A stretch of DNA of 64,000 nt from positions 490,123 to 554,122 of the forward strand of contig QEOQ01000460.1 in NCBI GenBank assembly GCA_010279815.1, read 5' to 3'. Below, piece by piece: positions 12,515 to 23,900 of the stretch; the stretch's first letter is position 1; each line of letters opens with the position of its first letter. The stretch is from Brachionus plicatilis (lineage: Eukaryota; Rotifera; Eurotatoria; Ploima; Brachionidae). Under the pieces are notes generated by a model that was given only the letters and a program-made list of their open reading frames with translations, ran no database searches and was not told the origin of the DNA. A program made the position numbers and the translations under genes.

Positions 12515-14683
12515 TTTTAAGATTTTTTTTAAATTTTCTTTTCTTTTAAATTTCTTTTATATTGTTTTTTGAAATTTAAAAATCTAGTTAATTTTTCCTG
12601 ACTTAACTGTGGGTAATAGTTTCATGGGGTTATATTTTCAAGTGGAAACATTTTGCCTAATGTAAATTGTCTAATAATGTTGAGAATTTAATGACTTTAC
12701 TTGAAGAAATTCAATATGAATAAAAAAATAAAATAGTTCAAACTGTGCACAAAATATTTATATTTTAAAAAATAATTGTTTTTATACATAAAACCTTCAA
12801 GCAAAAAATTTAAATCTTTTTTTTTTAATAAAATTAAATTTTAGTTGAGTTTATAAATTTCTTTTTGTCCAAGAATTCGATAAAAAAATAAAAATTTTCA
12901 TTGGAATATTTATACAAAATTTCATTCTAATAATTTTAAATAGTTCTCTAATTTTTTTAATAGTTCTACATGTATAAATAAAAAATTTAATTTTTGATTA
13001 TTTTTTATTATTCTCAAAACCCTAACCGAACGATATCAACATTACCGTCCCCTTCAACTTTCATTAGTCAAAATTAACAATCATGTGAAGTAAAAATCAG
13101 AAAATTTATTCATTTATTTTCTGATTGTTAATTTTTTTTCCAGCTCTAAATTAAATTTTATTTATTTATTTGTATATCAACACCAAGCTAAAACTTCTTC
13201 GGATAAAAAAATTAAATTAAATAAAATACTGAGAAAAAAAAGATAACAAATTTTAACAAAACTCGTAATAAAACTCTAAGGCTTCACAATTGCTCATCGG
13301 TGAAATATTCTGAAAAAAAAATTATAAAGCTTAATTATTTACCAATAGGCCAAAAACGTGGAAAAGTCAACCATCAAAAACAAGATCTGCATTACAACGT
13401 TAGCCAAGTAAAAACAGTGAAGATTTTGCAGAGAATAAAACTGCAATTATATAAGTTCCAACAAGCAACTCTTGAATCTAATTATTGGAATGAAATTATA
13501 ATGAACACTACTCAACCTAATCAAGCTTCTTAAAAAATCCAGTTATAGTTAAAAAAGAAATTTTCCAACGAGCAAGAAAAAGAATGGAAGTCCAAAAAAG
13601 AATTAGAATTTTTTTGTCTTTATTTGGTTCTAATAAATATATTTTTCTGGTGAATAAATAAATAAAACGAATTTTTAGCTGATGAAAATAAATTCCTTCA
13701 CATCAAATACATCAAATATAAAATTAAATCAAACACGAAATATAAAAAAAACTAATTTGAATTGGTTTTTTAAAGAATCTAGTAAAAAAATTATACTTTT
13801 CATATCTAAAGCCACACTAAAACCAAAATTGTTTTCTAAAATCATTAAATTTTTTTAATCTATTGCTCGTACAATTATTTTAAAATAAAACATACCAAAA
13901 ATTTTTAATTTTTTCAGAATCCGTCTTTTTAAATAGTATAATTTAATACACTAATACATTTCAAAATTTTTCAGTTAAATTGTAAATTTTCAAAAAAAAA
14001 ATAGAAAATTAAGATTTTTTATTTACTCTAATATTTTATAAATCATTAATTTGATAACTTTTGTAAATTTCATATTCTAAAATGTAATTTTCTCAAAATA
14101 AATTTTTAAAATTCGAACCACACATTTTGAAAATGTCTAGCCTTCTCCCTCTTCTTGAGTTTGGTTTAACATGACTTGCTACTCATGAAAATATTTGTCT
14201 ATATTTAATATATTAATAAAAAATGTTTAAAAATAATTGCTTTTATTAGAATAATTTTTAGAATGATCGGCAAATTTTGATTTTAAACTTCAATTTCCCA
14301 TAAATTCATACAATTGAGCAGGCCTTATAAATTAAAAATATTATTACATGGAGGATAAAGTTTGTAAATTTTCACATTTTAAGGGTGCGTTAAAAAAAGA
14401 GAGTACGGTATGAATAATTTTTTAGTTAGAGAGTAATTTTCATTAAATTTATTAAGATTCTACCCTTCTGATGATTTGCCTCTTTTCATAATTTTGAGAT
14501 TGGCTAACACAAAAATCATAAAAATTATCAATATTCTTAAAGAAGAAATGTATTACTTTTCGAATACAAGCTGAATATTTTTTTATTAATTATGATTTTC
14601 CTATCATATTTTAGGAATTATTCTATGAATTTTTTAACCTCTTGAAACTAAAATACAAAATCTTTTACTTAATTTTATCATTT
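12515..14683. other. AT-rich intergenic DNA, possible orphan frame at 13300-13533
   Basis: Mostly A/T runs. An open frame at 13300-13533 (+) has normal-looking composition (words such as NHQKQDLHYNVSQVK and QATLESNYWNEII) but lacks an ATG, splice context or a recognised domain, so I do not call it a gene. It could be a relic. Confidence 0.4.
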
Positions 14684-17600
14684 ATGAAAAAAATGGCTAG
14701 AGAAACAAAATTTTGTAATCTCTTCGGCTTTAATTTGGATGAATTAAAATCTTGGAATGGTTTGGTGCGTCTGCTAAATCGCCCAGAAGATCCATCATCT
14801 CTTGCCTTGTTTCGTATTTTATTCGGTAAGAGGTAAAAAATAATCATTTGACGTTTTTAATTAAGTAATATTTTAGGTTTCATTATGATGCTGGATATTC
14901 CTCATGAACGAGGTATGACAGATGCAGACATAGAATTTGGCAACCCAAGACAGTGCTACTTTCCTCTATTCGACTTTTTGAAACCTCTTTCAGCAGAATG
15001 GATGGTCATTATTTATGGAATTATGTTTTTTGGAGCAATGGGTATTATGCTCGGTTTCAAGTATCGTTGGTCATGCCTTTGCTTCACTATTCCATATTGG
15101 TATCTTTTTTTCTTGGATAAAACAACATGGAATAATCATTCGTACCTATATGGCTTGTGCGGATTTCTTCTCTTTTTTATGGACGCTAACCGATATTTGT
15201 ATTAATTTAATTAATTGAATTTTTTTAAAATTAAACTTTATTCACAGGTCGATTGATGGTTTGATGGATAAAAATATTAGGAACGCTCATGTACCATTAT
15301 GGAACTACAGTATCTTGAGAATTCAGATATTTTTTGTCTATTTCATGGCAGGTTTAAAGAAAACCGAACTGGATTGGATTAAAGGCTATTCTATGGGTAC
15401 ATTAGGAACTCATTGGGTATTCGACCCTTTCAAGTAATCTATGATATAATAAGTTTTAAAAAAGAGGCTAAATTTTCTGGAAATCTTTATTTTGTATTTT
15501 TTGAATAAAAGCCAGAGTGTAAAATATATTCTAAGTGATACCGTGTCAAAGTTTGATTTCTGTCATTCAGACTTGTAAAAAGTAAAAAAAAATATAATTT
15601 AAAGTCTTTTCAAAGTCATGTCAGTAATTTGACTTTAGTTTTTTTTAAATCAAAAGAGCTCTGAACAAAAAAGTAAAAATAACTAGGTACAGTATTTTTA
15701 TTTTGATCAGAACATTTTTAAATGCGTTATTCAATTTAATCGCAGATTTTTATACTTATTATAACATTTCAAAGCTTTATTTTAACATTTTTGAACAAGG
15801 ATTATAATTTGTAAAAAAAATCCACTGAAATTTAATTGCGCATTCAATATGTTTTGATAAAATTTAGAAATGAAATTTGATCAAAAATTTTACTTTGCCT
15901 TAGAATAAAGGTTATAGCAATTTAGGGTTCAAAACTCGGTGAGGGTGGAAAAATCTTCAAAATATCAGTACGGGACGAAAGTTTATACCCCTTTCATCAT
16001 AAAAAAGGGAAACCGGTTTCGACTGGGTAATAAAAGAGGTTTCTAAAAAGAACTATTAAATTTTTGCAAAAAATTATCAAAATTTACACCAAATAATGAA
16101 ATAAATTAAAAGATTTTGAAAGAAATAATTGAAAAAGTTTTTTTTTTTTTTTAAATAATAAAAATTTATTAAAATTCAAAAAAAAGAGCAAAAAATGGCA
16201 ATTTTTTGGCCTAAATTGAATTTTCCTAGTCCTACAGATATTAATGTAATTTTACGTAATCTTTCATTTGATTGTGTTTAAGAAAGTGCAAGATTACGCA
16301 AAATTGCATCATTTTACGTAATATTAGGTAAAATTACAAAAATTTCTGTAAAAACTATTTAAAATAAAAGTACTGTTTATAAGCTATAAATCGTCATAAT
16401 TTCAAAATACTAAAGACTCAATGAATTTTATTGACTTGAAAAGAAAGTCAAATGCATCCACAAAAATTATTTTCTTCATAGATAAATTTAAGTTACGAGA
16501 TTGTTCTCCAAACGCGACACGATTCAATTCAACTTGTTCTGAAAATGTGTCAGAGGATATAAATTTTGTACTCCCTAAATCAAATTTGTGGACGAACTCT
16601 GCAAGTTTGTATAATACCATGAGAAAAAGAAAATAAATCAGTTTGCAGAATTTTTGCATCAAGCGTATTTAGGTGGTAGAAACTTAGAATAAACTGACGC
16701 ATTTTTCAGAACAAGTTTATAGATAAAGAAAATAGCTAGTTCAATTTTTATTTTTTTAATATTTTATTCATTATTTAAAAGTTTTTAAAATTCTTTAAAA
16801 AAAAACATTAATTAAATTTAGCCTCTTTTTGGCTATAGATATAAAAAATTGAAAAAAAACTTCTTAATTATAATCTTACTAGGTAAGGACTTATAATTTT
16901 ATGAAAAATTACTTAAGTTTTCATAAATCAAATAAATTTTAGTAAAATCATTCCAAAATGTTTGAGAAATATTTTTTTTAGTAAAAAAGAAAGAAAAATG
17001 AATTTTTAAAAAAATTTTTCTTAATTTTATTTTAAATTTTGAAATAAAAAAAATCACCATTTCTTATCAAAAATTTTTAAATCAACAGCAAATAAATAAA
17101 TTTTTTCCAAAAAACGGGTTTATTTTGGCCGTAAACGATTTTACCAAAAGCTCCTTGATTTAATACAAACTTAAGTAATTTTTCGTAAACTCAAATATCA
17201 TAATTAAATTATGTCTAATTTCCTATTTAAATTGACGTAAGTTTAAGTCAGCTTACTAAAAATTACGTTAAATAACCAGAGTTTTTTAAAAGTCACAAGT
17301 CTCAAGTGCAAGTCTGGATTTTTTTTCAAAAGTCAAAGTTAATTACTTTTATTTTTAGTGACTTTGACTCTGACTAGGCCGCCACAATAACTACATAGAA
17401 CGGCAAAAAATTCATATGGCCGGGCTTTTAAGTATTTTTAAAGTCCAAGTCTAGAGTTAAAAAAAAATTTTAAGCTGTTGACTTGGACTTTAATTTCGGA
17501 CACTAAAAAAACTCTGAAAATAATATAATTTTACCAATTCTGAGCTTTTTGCAGAAGCGATTTATATGGTTTAAAATTTGATTAAATACTTATTAAAAAA

Positions 17601-19410
17601 TTAAAACTGAAAAAATAATCATCTTCTTCAATATCAAATAACATTTTTTTTTATCTTGTAAATTTATTTTTGTTTCAACAAATTTTAAAAATTAAATTTT
17701 AGATCTTTATTAACTACAGACCAAATAACCTTGTATATAGTTCACGGCGGAGGTCTCTTCATTGATTTATTTGTTGGATTTATGCTATTTTTTGACAAAA
17801 CTCGTCTATTGGGAACCATAATGTCATCTTCGTTTCATATCATGAACTCAAGAATGTTTAATATAGGCATGTTCCCATATACAATGTTGGCCACAACAAC
17901 ACTCTTCTATTCACTAGACTGGCCAAAAAGAATAATGTCCAAAGTTGGAATAATCAACGAAACTCTAGATGAGAATAAACAATTTTTGATTAGTAAATTA
18001 TCCGAACACTGTATCTATAACAAAGCTAAATCTGAAGATAAGGTATTTTCATGATAAAAATTCAAATTCCGTTCTCTAATCCATTTTAAAGAAAGGAAAA
18101 TCGTCAAAATCAACATTTTATCACAAATTTTTTACTCTTTTTACTTTGTTTTACATTTCAGAACAAATTTTTCTACCCTATTCACACTTCATAACCAAAG
18201 GATACAACAATTGGACTAATGGACTTTATGGTAAAATAACAATTTTAAATTAAAATGCTAAAAGTTAACTTAATAAGGTTATTCTTGGGATATGATGGTA
18301 CATTCATGGCATACTCAGCATATAAAAATTCATTTCATCGACAAAAAAACAAATCAAACCCATTATTTAAACCCCAAAGCATGGACTACCAGGCGAAGAT
18401 GGTCGTCGCATGGTGACATGATGTACCAATATGCAAAATGCATTGAGGAACGTCTTAGCGAATACGGCTTCAAAGAGATCGAGCTTTATTTTGATATATG
18501 GCGTTCAATGAACCATAGATTTAACCAACGCCAGGTGGATCCCAGGGTCGACATGACCAAAGTGGAGTGGAGTCCATTCAAAGAAGTCAAATGGCTTGTA
18601 CCTTTAATGACCGATTTAAGTGACTGGAGAAGCAAATTGAAAAAAATCGAGGACCATTACACTAAAAATAAAACTGATTTTGATTTAACTTTTGTGGCTG
18701 ATTTAAATGGACTTAAATTGGAAAATTTTGTATCACCATTTTTAAATTCTACAATAGAAGTATTGAATGGAAAAGTCCAGGTTGAAACTGAGGGTAAAAA
18801 AGGCAAAAGGTTCAACACCACATTAAAAGTAGGAGACAAATTTTATCTTCCTTCAGGCACGTACCACACGGTCTACACAATTTCAGATCAACCATCGTGT
18901 TTTTTTTATATCTATTTGAATGAGAGTGCCATTGTTTTGTCTGATTGGTTTGACAATTTTTCCAAAAATATGCTACAGACATATAACAAGACTTTTGAAG
19001 CGTTGAAAATCACTAAAGAAATCAAGGATGAAAGCGAACTGCTTTGGAAAGCTTACAACAAAACGTTAATTATTAACTCTAAAAGTTTCTATGAAATGAT
19101 TGCCAAAAATGAATCCAATCCAAAGCAAGATTTGAAGCAAGATATCATTAATATCGTAAATTATTTAAGTGAAAAAAAATTGAACAAAACCTTAGTTTAT
19201 CACAGTTTTGTGAATCAATTTTACACAAATTTTAACGATAAAATGGTCAAAGCAAAATTTGGATTTTTTTACAAAAATTACCGCAAGTTATTGTCAGTAT
19301 ATATTAGATTTAAACAAAGTTTTTCTATGCTTTATTTTGCATTAAGAAGTGTTTTTTTAAGAGAAAATTTTTCCAAACTCATCAATACAGAACTATTCTT
19401 AGATTATTAA
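14684..19410 (+). CDS. GGCX: vitamin K-dependent gamma-glutamyl carboxylase
   Basis: Six exons: 14684-14825, 14877-15198, 15248-15433, 17703-18042, 18092-18230, 18278-19410; 753 codons in frame, close to human GGCX (758). The enzyme converts glutamate to gamma-carboxyglutamate in secreted proteins, coupled to epoxidation of vitamin K hydroquinone, in the ER membrane. Visible support runs the full length: [86 protein letters not shown]193 of the GLKK block aligns with catalytic Lys218 of the human enzyme. C74 and C431 align with the disulfide pair Cys99/Cys450. The N-terminus is hydrophobic multi-span; the C-terminal half is the lumenal domain. The ATG at 14684 precedes the conserved block by few residues; 14693 is an alternative, and an extra upstream exon cannot be excluded. 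Introns are 47-51 bases except intron 3 (2269). Confidence 0.96.
16402..16659 (-). CDS. possible small secreted peptide inside GGCX intron 3
   Basis: Open frame of 85 residues from the ATG at 16659, antisense to GGCX. It starts with a hydrophobic, signal-peptide-like segment ([20 protein letters not shown]) followed by about 60 mixed residues (for example [20 protein letters not shown] and [11 protein letters not shown]). The base composition is less A/T-skewed than the flanks. The plus strand over the same bases is also open, so this may be chance or one exon of something larger. No family recognised. Confidence 0.3.
   Translation of the reverse strand: MQKFCKLIYFLFLMVLYKLAEFVHKFDLGSTKFISSDTFSEQVELNRVAFGEQSRNLNLSMKKIIFVDAFDFLFKSIKFIESLVF
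17277..17516. mobile_element. hAT-like MITE, copy B, in GGCX intron 3
   Basis: Terminal inverted repeat: CAGAGTTTTTTAAAAGT at 17277 and, on the other strand from 17516, CAGAGTTTTTTTAGTGT. Internal words AAGTCCAAGTC and ACTTGGACTT form further complementary arms. The flanks TAAATAAC and AAAATAAT match at 6 of 8 bases. It shares its ends and the AAGTCCAAGT motif with the copy at 1370-1510. Non-coding. Confidence 0.5.
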
Positions 19411-19599
19411 TATTAAAAATATTTTATCAATGTTTTTATTCTGATTTAAAATCAATAATTTTGTTTGACTAAAAACTAAAAATTTAATAAAAATTTGGCA
19501 AATAAATTTGTTACTTGTACTTTGATCAACTTTTATTTTTCAAATTTGATCATAATTTGATCATGATTACCCGAATTTTACAAAACTTTCTTACACAAA

Positions 19600-19850
19600 T
19601 ATATTTTATTTTTCAAGCATTAAATTTGAGCAGACTTGAATAATTGTTTAACTAAAAAAATAATTTTTATAGATAAATCTTTGACGTTATCATTGAACTC
19701 ATGGTCTGATGACTTATGTTTTGGGACATTATCTTGGTGCAAGAAAAAGTCTAAATCATAGTTAAATGTATCAAAAGGCAATAAAAGGTCAAGCAAAATA
19801 TTCGTATACATGCTAGAATGCATATTGTTTTTAAATAACTTGAATCAATA
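19600..19850 (-). mobile_element. Tc1/mariner transposase fragment
   Basis: The minus-strand frame at 19620-19823 contains YTNILLDLLLPF followed by FFLHQDNVPKHKSS. This corresponds to the block around the second catalytic aspartate of Tc1/mariner transposases, usually of the form F.QDN.P.H. Only about 65 residues remain and the frame is lost on both sides, so it is a dead fragment. No terminal inverted repeats could be assigned to it. Confidence 0.6.
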
Positions 19851-20045
19851 CGTAAAGCACTTTCAAGCAAATTATTTTAAGCATTTTATTTATAATTGTT
19901 ATTCAAATTAATTAAATTATTGAGGTTTATATTAAATGATATTATGCATTATTTGGTTCAAAATTTTTAAATATTTAAAAAATATTTCTTTTAATATTTA
20001 ACAGTTCTTGTCTAAAATTGATTAAAGTACAAAAACTTGTTTAGG

Positions 20046-20629
20046 TACCCAAGTAACGTTTTTTGCAAGAATTTTTCAATAAGTTAGCGATTTTGCCTTA
20101 TCGATAAGGTCACCACAAAATTGGTTAATTCTATAGATAGGGCATCGATAGCAGATATCGTTGATTTATCGATACTAACTAACTGTGTAGCTTTTTTTCC
20201 AAAAAAATATATTTTGATCTATTTTGAAACTAAAAATGACTCAATGCTAATTTAACACTAATTCAAGATAAAGAATTATCCTACTGTAACTAAAATAATT
20301 TTTGAAATAGTGAATGATAGCTTATTAATAAACTGTAATAATAATAATAATAATAAAAAGCTACAGCAAGCGAGCTTGCGGAGATGGCTTACTCGGAAGC
20401 CATCTATGGTAGCTAATTGCGCAAATAATAACAAAAAAATAATAACAAAAAAAAACATTTAAATCCTAACAATAATGATTAATAAAAAATCAACGATAAA
20501 GTATCGATAAGAAAAGATAATAAGCTTATTGCAATAAAAAATTTTACGATACTTAGCGAAAAATTTGCGAGAAATAAGGATCTTATCGATAATTCTCGTT
20601 TTTGTATCGCTAAAAGGGTTACTTGGGTA
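20046..20629. mobile_element. 584-base TIR element with ATCGATA motifs
   Basis: Perfect 12-base terminal inverted repeats: TACCCAAGTAAC at 20046-20057 and GTTACTTGGGTA at 20618-20629. After them both ends continue with an imperfect match that includes a TTATCGATAAG word. ATCGATA occurs five times, near 20100, 20144, 20168, 20503 and 20584. The centre has an AAT tract and a GC-rich branched palindrome (20359-20414). No transposase frame is present, so it is non-autonomous. I see no clear target-site duplication, and the superfamily is unknown to me. Confidence 0.6.
20359..20414. other. three-way-junction-forming sequence inside the TIR element
   Basis: AGCTAC (20359-20364) pairs with GTAGCT (20409-20414). 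Between them GCAAG/CTTGC (20366-20370 with 20375-20379, loop CGAG) and GATGGCTT/AAGCCATC (20383-20390 with 20397-20404, loop ACTCGG) form two hairpins. The whole is a compact, GC-rich three-way junction in very AT-rich DNA. I do not see the conserved core of a hammerhead ribozyme or tRNA boxes. Whether it is transcribed is unknown. Confidence 0.45.
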
Positions 20630-20932
20630 GTTGGGAATTCGTACAGCTTTTTGAATCAACTGAATCGAAAATTAACTGATTGCTTTTTGACTAAAAAAGA
20701 AACAAGGGTATCTGAGACCCCTTCAAACTTCTTCAATGCTTTTAAGTTCACTCTAACTTTAAATACATTTTTACTAATTAATAGTAGACAATTGGAATTA
20801 TTATTAAAAAAAGGATATTTTTTAAAATATTTTCTTTTTTTTTTGATTTTTTGATTTAATTTTACGGAACTTAAATTTCATTAAATTAATATACAAATTA
20901 TTAAATAAGAAAAAATAATAAAAAAAAAAGTT

Positions 20933-23900
20933 TTATTCATCTTCACTATCAGTATTATCAACAAAAACTGCACATTTTCTAACATTTTCATTTCTCTCCT
21001 CATCCACGTCCATTGAATCATTTAGAAACATTGCCAATGTTTTCTTACCACCAACCTTTTTATCTTCTTCTTCACCATCATCAAACAAAGCATGGACTAG
21101 CGATTTCATTTTTTTAGCAACAGGAGGAGACGGTGTAGTCGGTATGTTAATACTAACCATGTTTCTTGCCCTATCTTGATGCTCATCTAATGCCTGACTT
21201 AGCATTGCGTCTTCCTCTTCCTCATCAATTTTTATAACTCTGGCCTGTTCATTCAAATAACTCTGTCCATTTGATGCATCATATAAAGTTCGTCTTGTCA
21301 AATAACTTTAAAAAAAAAAACATAAAAATTATCAAAGAGTACTTGGTTGGTTTTATAATTTTGGATTCGTTTCTGGTGCTGAATATGTTAGCTCCATGCA
21401 AAGAGTGGTCCATTATTTCGCTGATATTGGACGTGTCAAAGCTCTTATTGTTTTTTAGCTGACTAGACCTACTAGTACCCGAGGACACATTTGTGCACTG
21501 CGAAACTGATGAGTCATCAGATAAGGTAGCAAAGGTATAAGTAGCCTCGAAATTTTGGTTCGCATATGAAAATATGATCGGTCTGCCTTTATGCTTAAAA
21601 TATATATCTATTGACAAATCAAACCAAAATCCGAACAGCAGGCACACTTTGAACTCCTTAAGGCAAAAAGTCAAGCTTTCACATTCTTTGTCAATTTCGT
21701 AATTACTAAATTCATCACAGTCGAAATTAACTTGGGTGTTTATAAGTGATTTCAAATCAGCTTTAGTTAAAATAATTTTAAAAAAATAATTTTAAAAAAT
21801 AAATTATAAAATTAAATTAAAATTTACAATTTTCAGGAATGACATAATTTTTTATCATTAATTTGCTTGGTTCAACTATAAAAGTAACCTCATCTGTATC
21901 ATTTGAAAAACTATTCATAGTCTCATGTAAGTATCTTAAGTATAGATGGTCAATTAAAAAAAGTAAAAGTAAAAAATGAGCTTTACTTTGAGCTAATGCT
22001 TATTTTGTTGGTACAATTTTTGACCGAGAATGAAGTCTGCAAGTTTTCACAGTCTGATATACTTAGAATAAACGTTTTTCTTAGACCGTACTTAGATGTC
22101 ATTATTATGAGAAATTTGGTGTCAAATAACTGTTCTTGATTGTTTTTGTTTAATTTTTTTGTTACCATTGTAGAATCGTAGTCGTATACTTTTTGAGCAG
22201 TATCATTAGTCAACGGAATGTATTTTACTGTAATGGTACATTTTTCGATATTTTTTTCCAAAGAATTAATATTTTTAAAAATTGACAAAAAACACTTTAA
22301 ATAGAAATTAAATCTTTATTTTTTAAAAATTTTATTCATGGTACCTTTACTGGAATTTTGCATTTAAATGGTTCAAAATCTACAATTTCATCTTCTTGGT
22401 CATTTGGTTTTCTAGTTGTATTACAATCGTTTACAGTTGTGTTATTTAAATTGGTTGTGTTCAAGCAGTTCTGACTTACCAAATAAGGCTCAAAATAGGA
22501 GAAAAATGACTGCTTGAAGGAAAAGCATGTAAAAGCTGAGCGTGATGAATTAATGGTTCGTATTGATAGCTAAAAAATTTCAGTTTTTATTCATTTTAAA
22601 TCAAATTTTTTATTTATTTTGGAAGATTTACACCAAATTCTATGGTTAAAGGTGAGAAAAAGTTACTAAAAATTAAATTTCTCATAAAGAATTTAAAAAT
22701 TAAAAGGACCCTTTAAAAAATTATATGAGCAATTTAAATATTTTATATTTGGGGAGCGTAAATCTCTGCTATTATTAGCATCCGAATGCTGGAAAATTAC
22801 TGAGGATGACTTTCAAAAAATAGAATTTATTAATAAATTTCGCAAATCTTCTATCTAGAACTTGTTACAAATGAAGAACTGTACAAAAAAACAAGAACCA
22901 GGCCAATATGCAACACAATACGCAGAAGACGACTTGGACATGTTTTAGGAATGCCAACACCCAAAATCCATAGAGTTGCTTTATTCTGGACACCACAAGG
23001 GAAGATAAATGATTGATAAATGACGGATGATCAAATATTACCTAGAGGAAGAGATGTTACTTACATGGGTACAAGCAGAAATTGTTGCCAAGAAAAGGGT
23101 AGAATAGATGGGACGCGTGGACGCATTATGCACCATAAGGAGTTGAAATTAGAAGAAGAAGAATGAGAAAAATTAGATCATTTATCTGGATATTTTAATT
23201 ATTTCTGATATTTTTTGATTCATTTCAAATTTCACAGGAATTTATTTTTTAATATATAAGGGTAGTAAATTTTTCAGTGAATAAGCATGTGATATGCAGA
23301 CTCAAGCAATTAATTCATCAATTTTAGTTTTTTCTTGCTACTTTGGCAGAACTAATTTTAATCTTTTAGAAAAAGAATTAAAATTTTTATACAAAATTGC
23401 CTTCAAATTTAAAAAATAAGCACTTGAAAATACCATTTGAGGAATTATACTCTTGAATTTATGAATATTATGAATTTTATCAACAAAAATATCTGTTGTG
23501 TATAAAGAGGGTATAGTAAGTGTTAGAAATTTTCAGCGGATTGCAAAATAGTTTGACAATGATGATATCTAAAATTTTTAATTTTTGAAAAACATTTTCT
23601 AACAGCAAGAGAACTATCATTAAAAATAGTTGTTACTCTATTATCATATCATTGTTCAAAATCTTTAACACGAAATTGGAAGTTTTAATTTGGTAAGAAA
23701 AAAGACCCCACTTAAGCTATAATTTGTTTTAAACTTTAGTTTGATGGGTTTTGAAGAATCAATTTACTTGAACAAAAGCAAACAGCTACTGCTTATCTTT
23801 AATCTGAACAGTTTAAACAATTTAATGAAAAAAGGCAAGAAAAGGCCTTTTTACGCTTTCTTAAGCATAAGTTAGTAATACTTCTGGACAATGGACAGCT

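Larger units (their letters stand above)
19411..20932. other. region between convergent GGCX and RAD9, filled with transposon remains
   Basis: No gene. GGCX ends at 19410 and RAD9 (minus strand) ends at 20933. The interval holds a Tc1/mariner fragment (19600-19850) and a TIR element (20046-20629), listed separately, plus an AAT microsatellite at 20337-20356. Confidence 0.7.

Noticed and set aside
13300..13533. 77-codon plus-strand frame with normal-looking composition
   Set aside because: Starts at GTG, no ATG, no recognised domain or neighbouring exon; kept only as a note in the intergenic entry.
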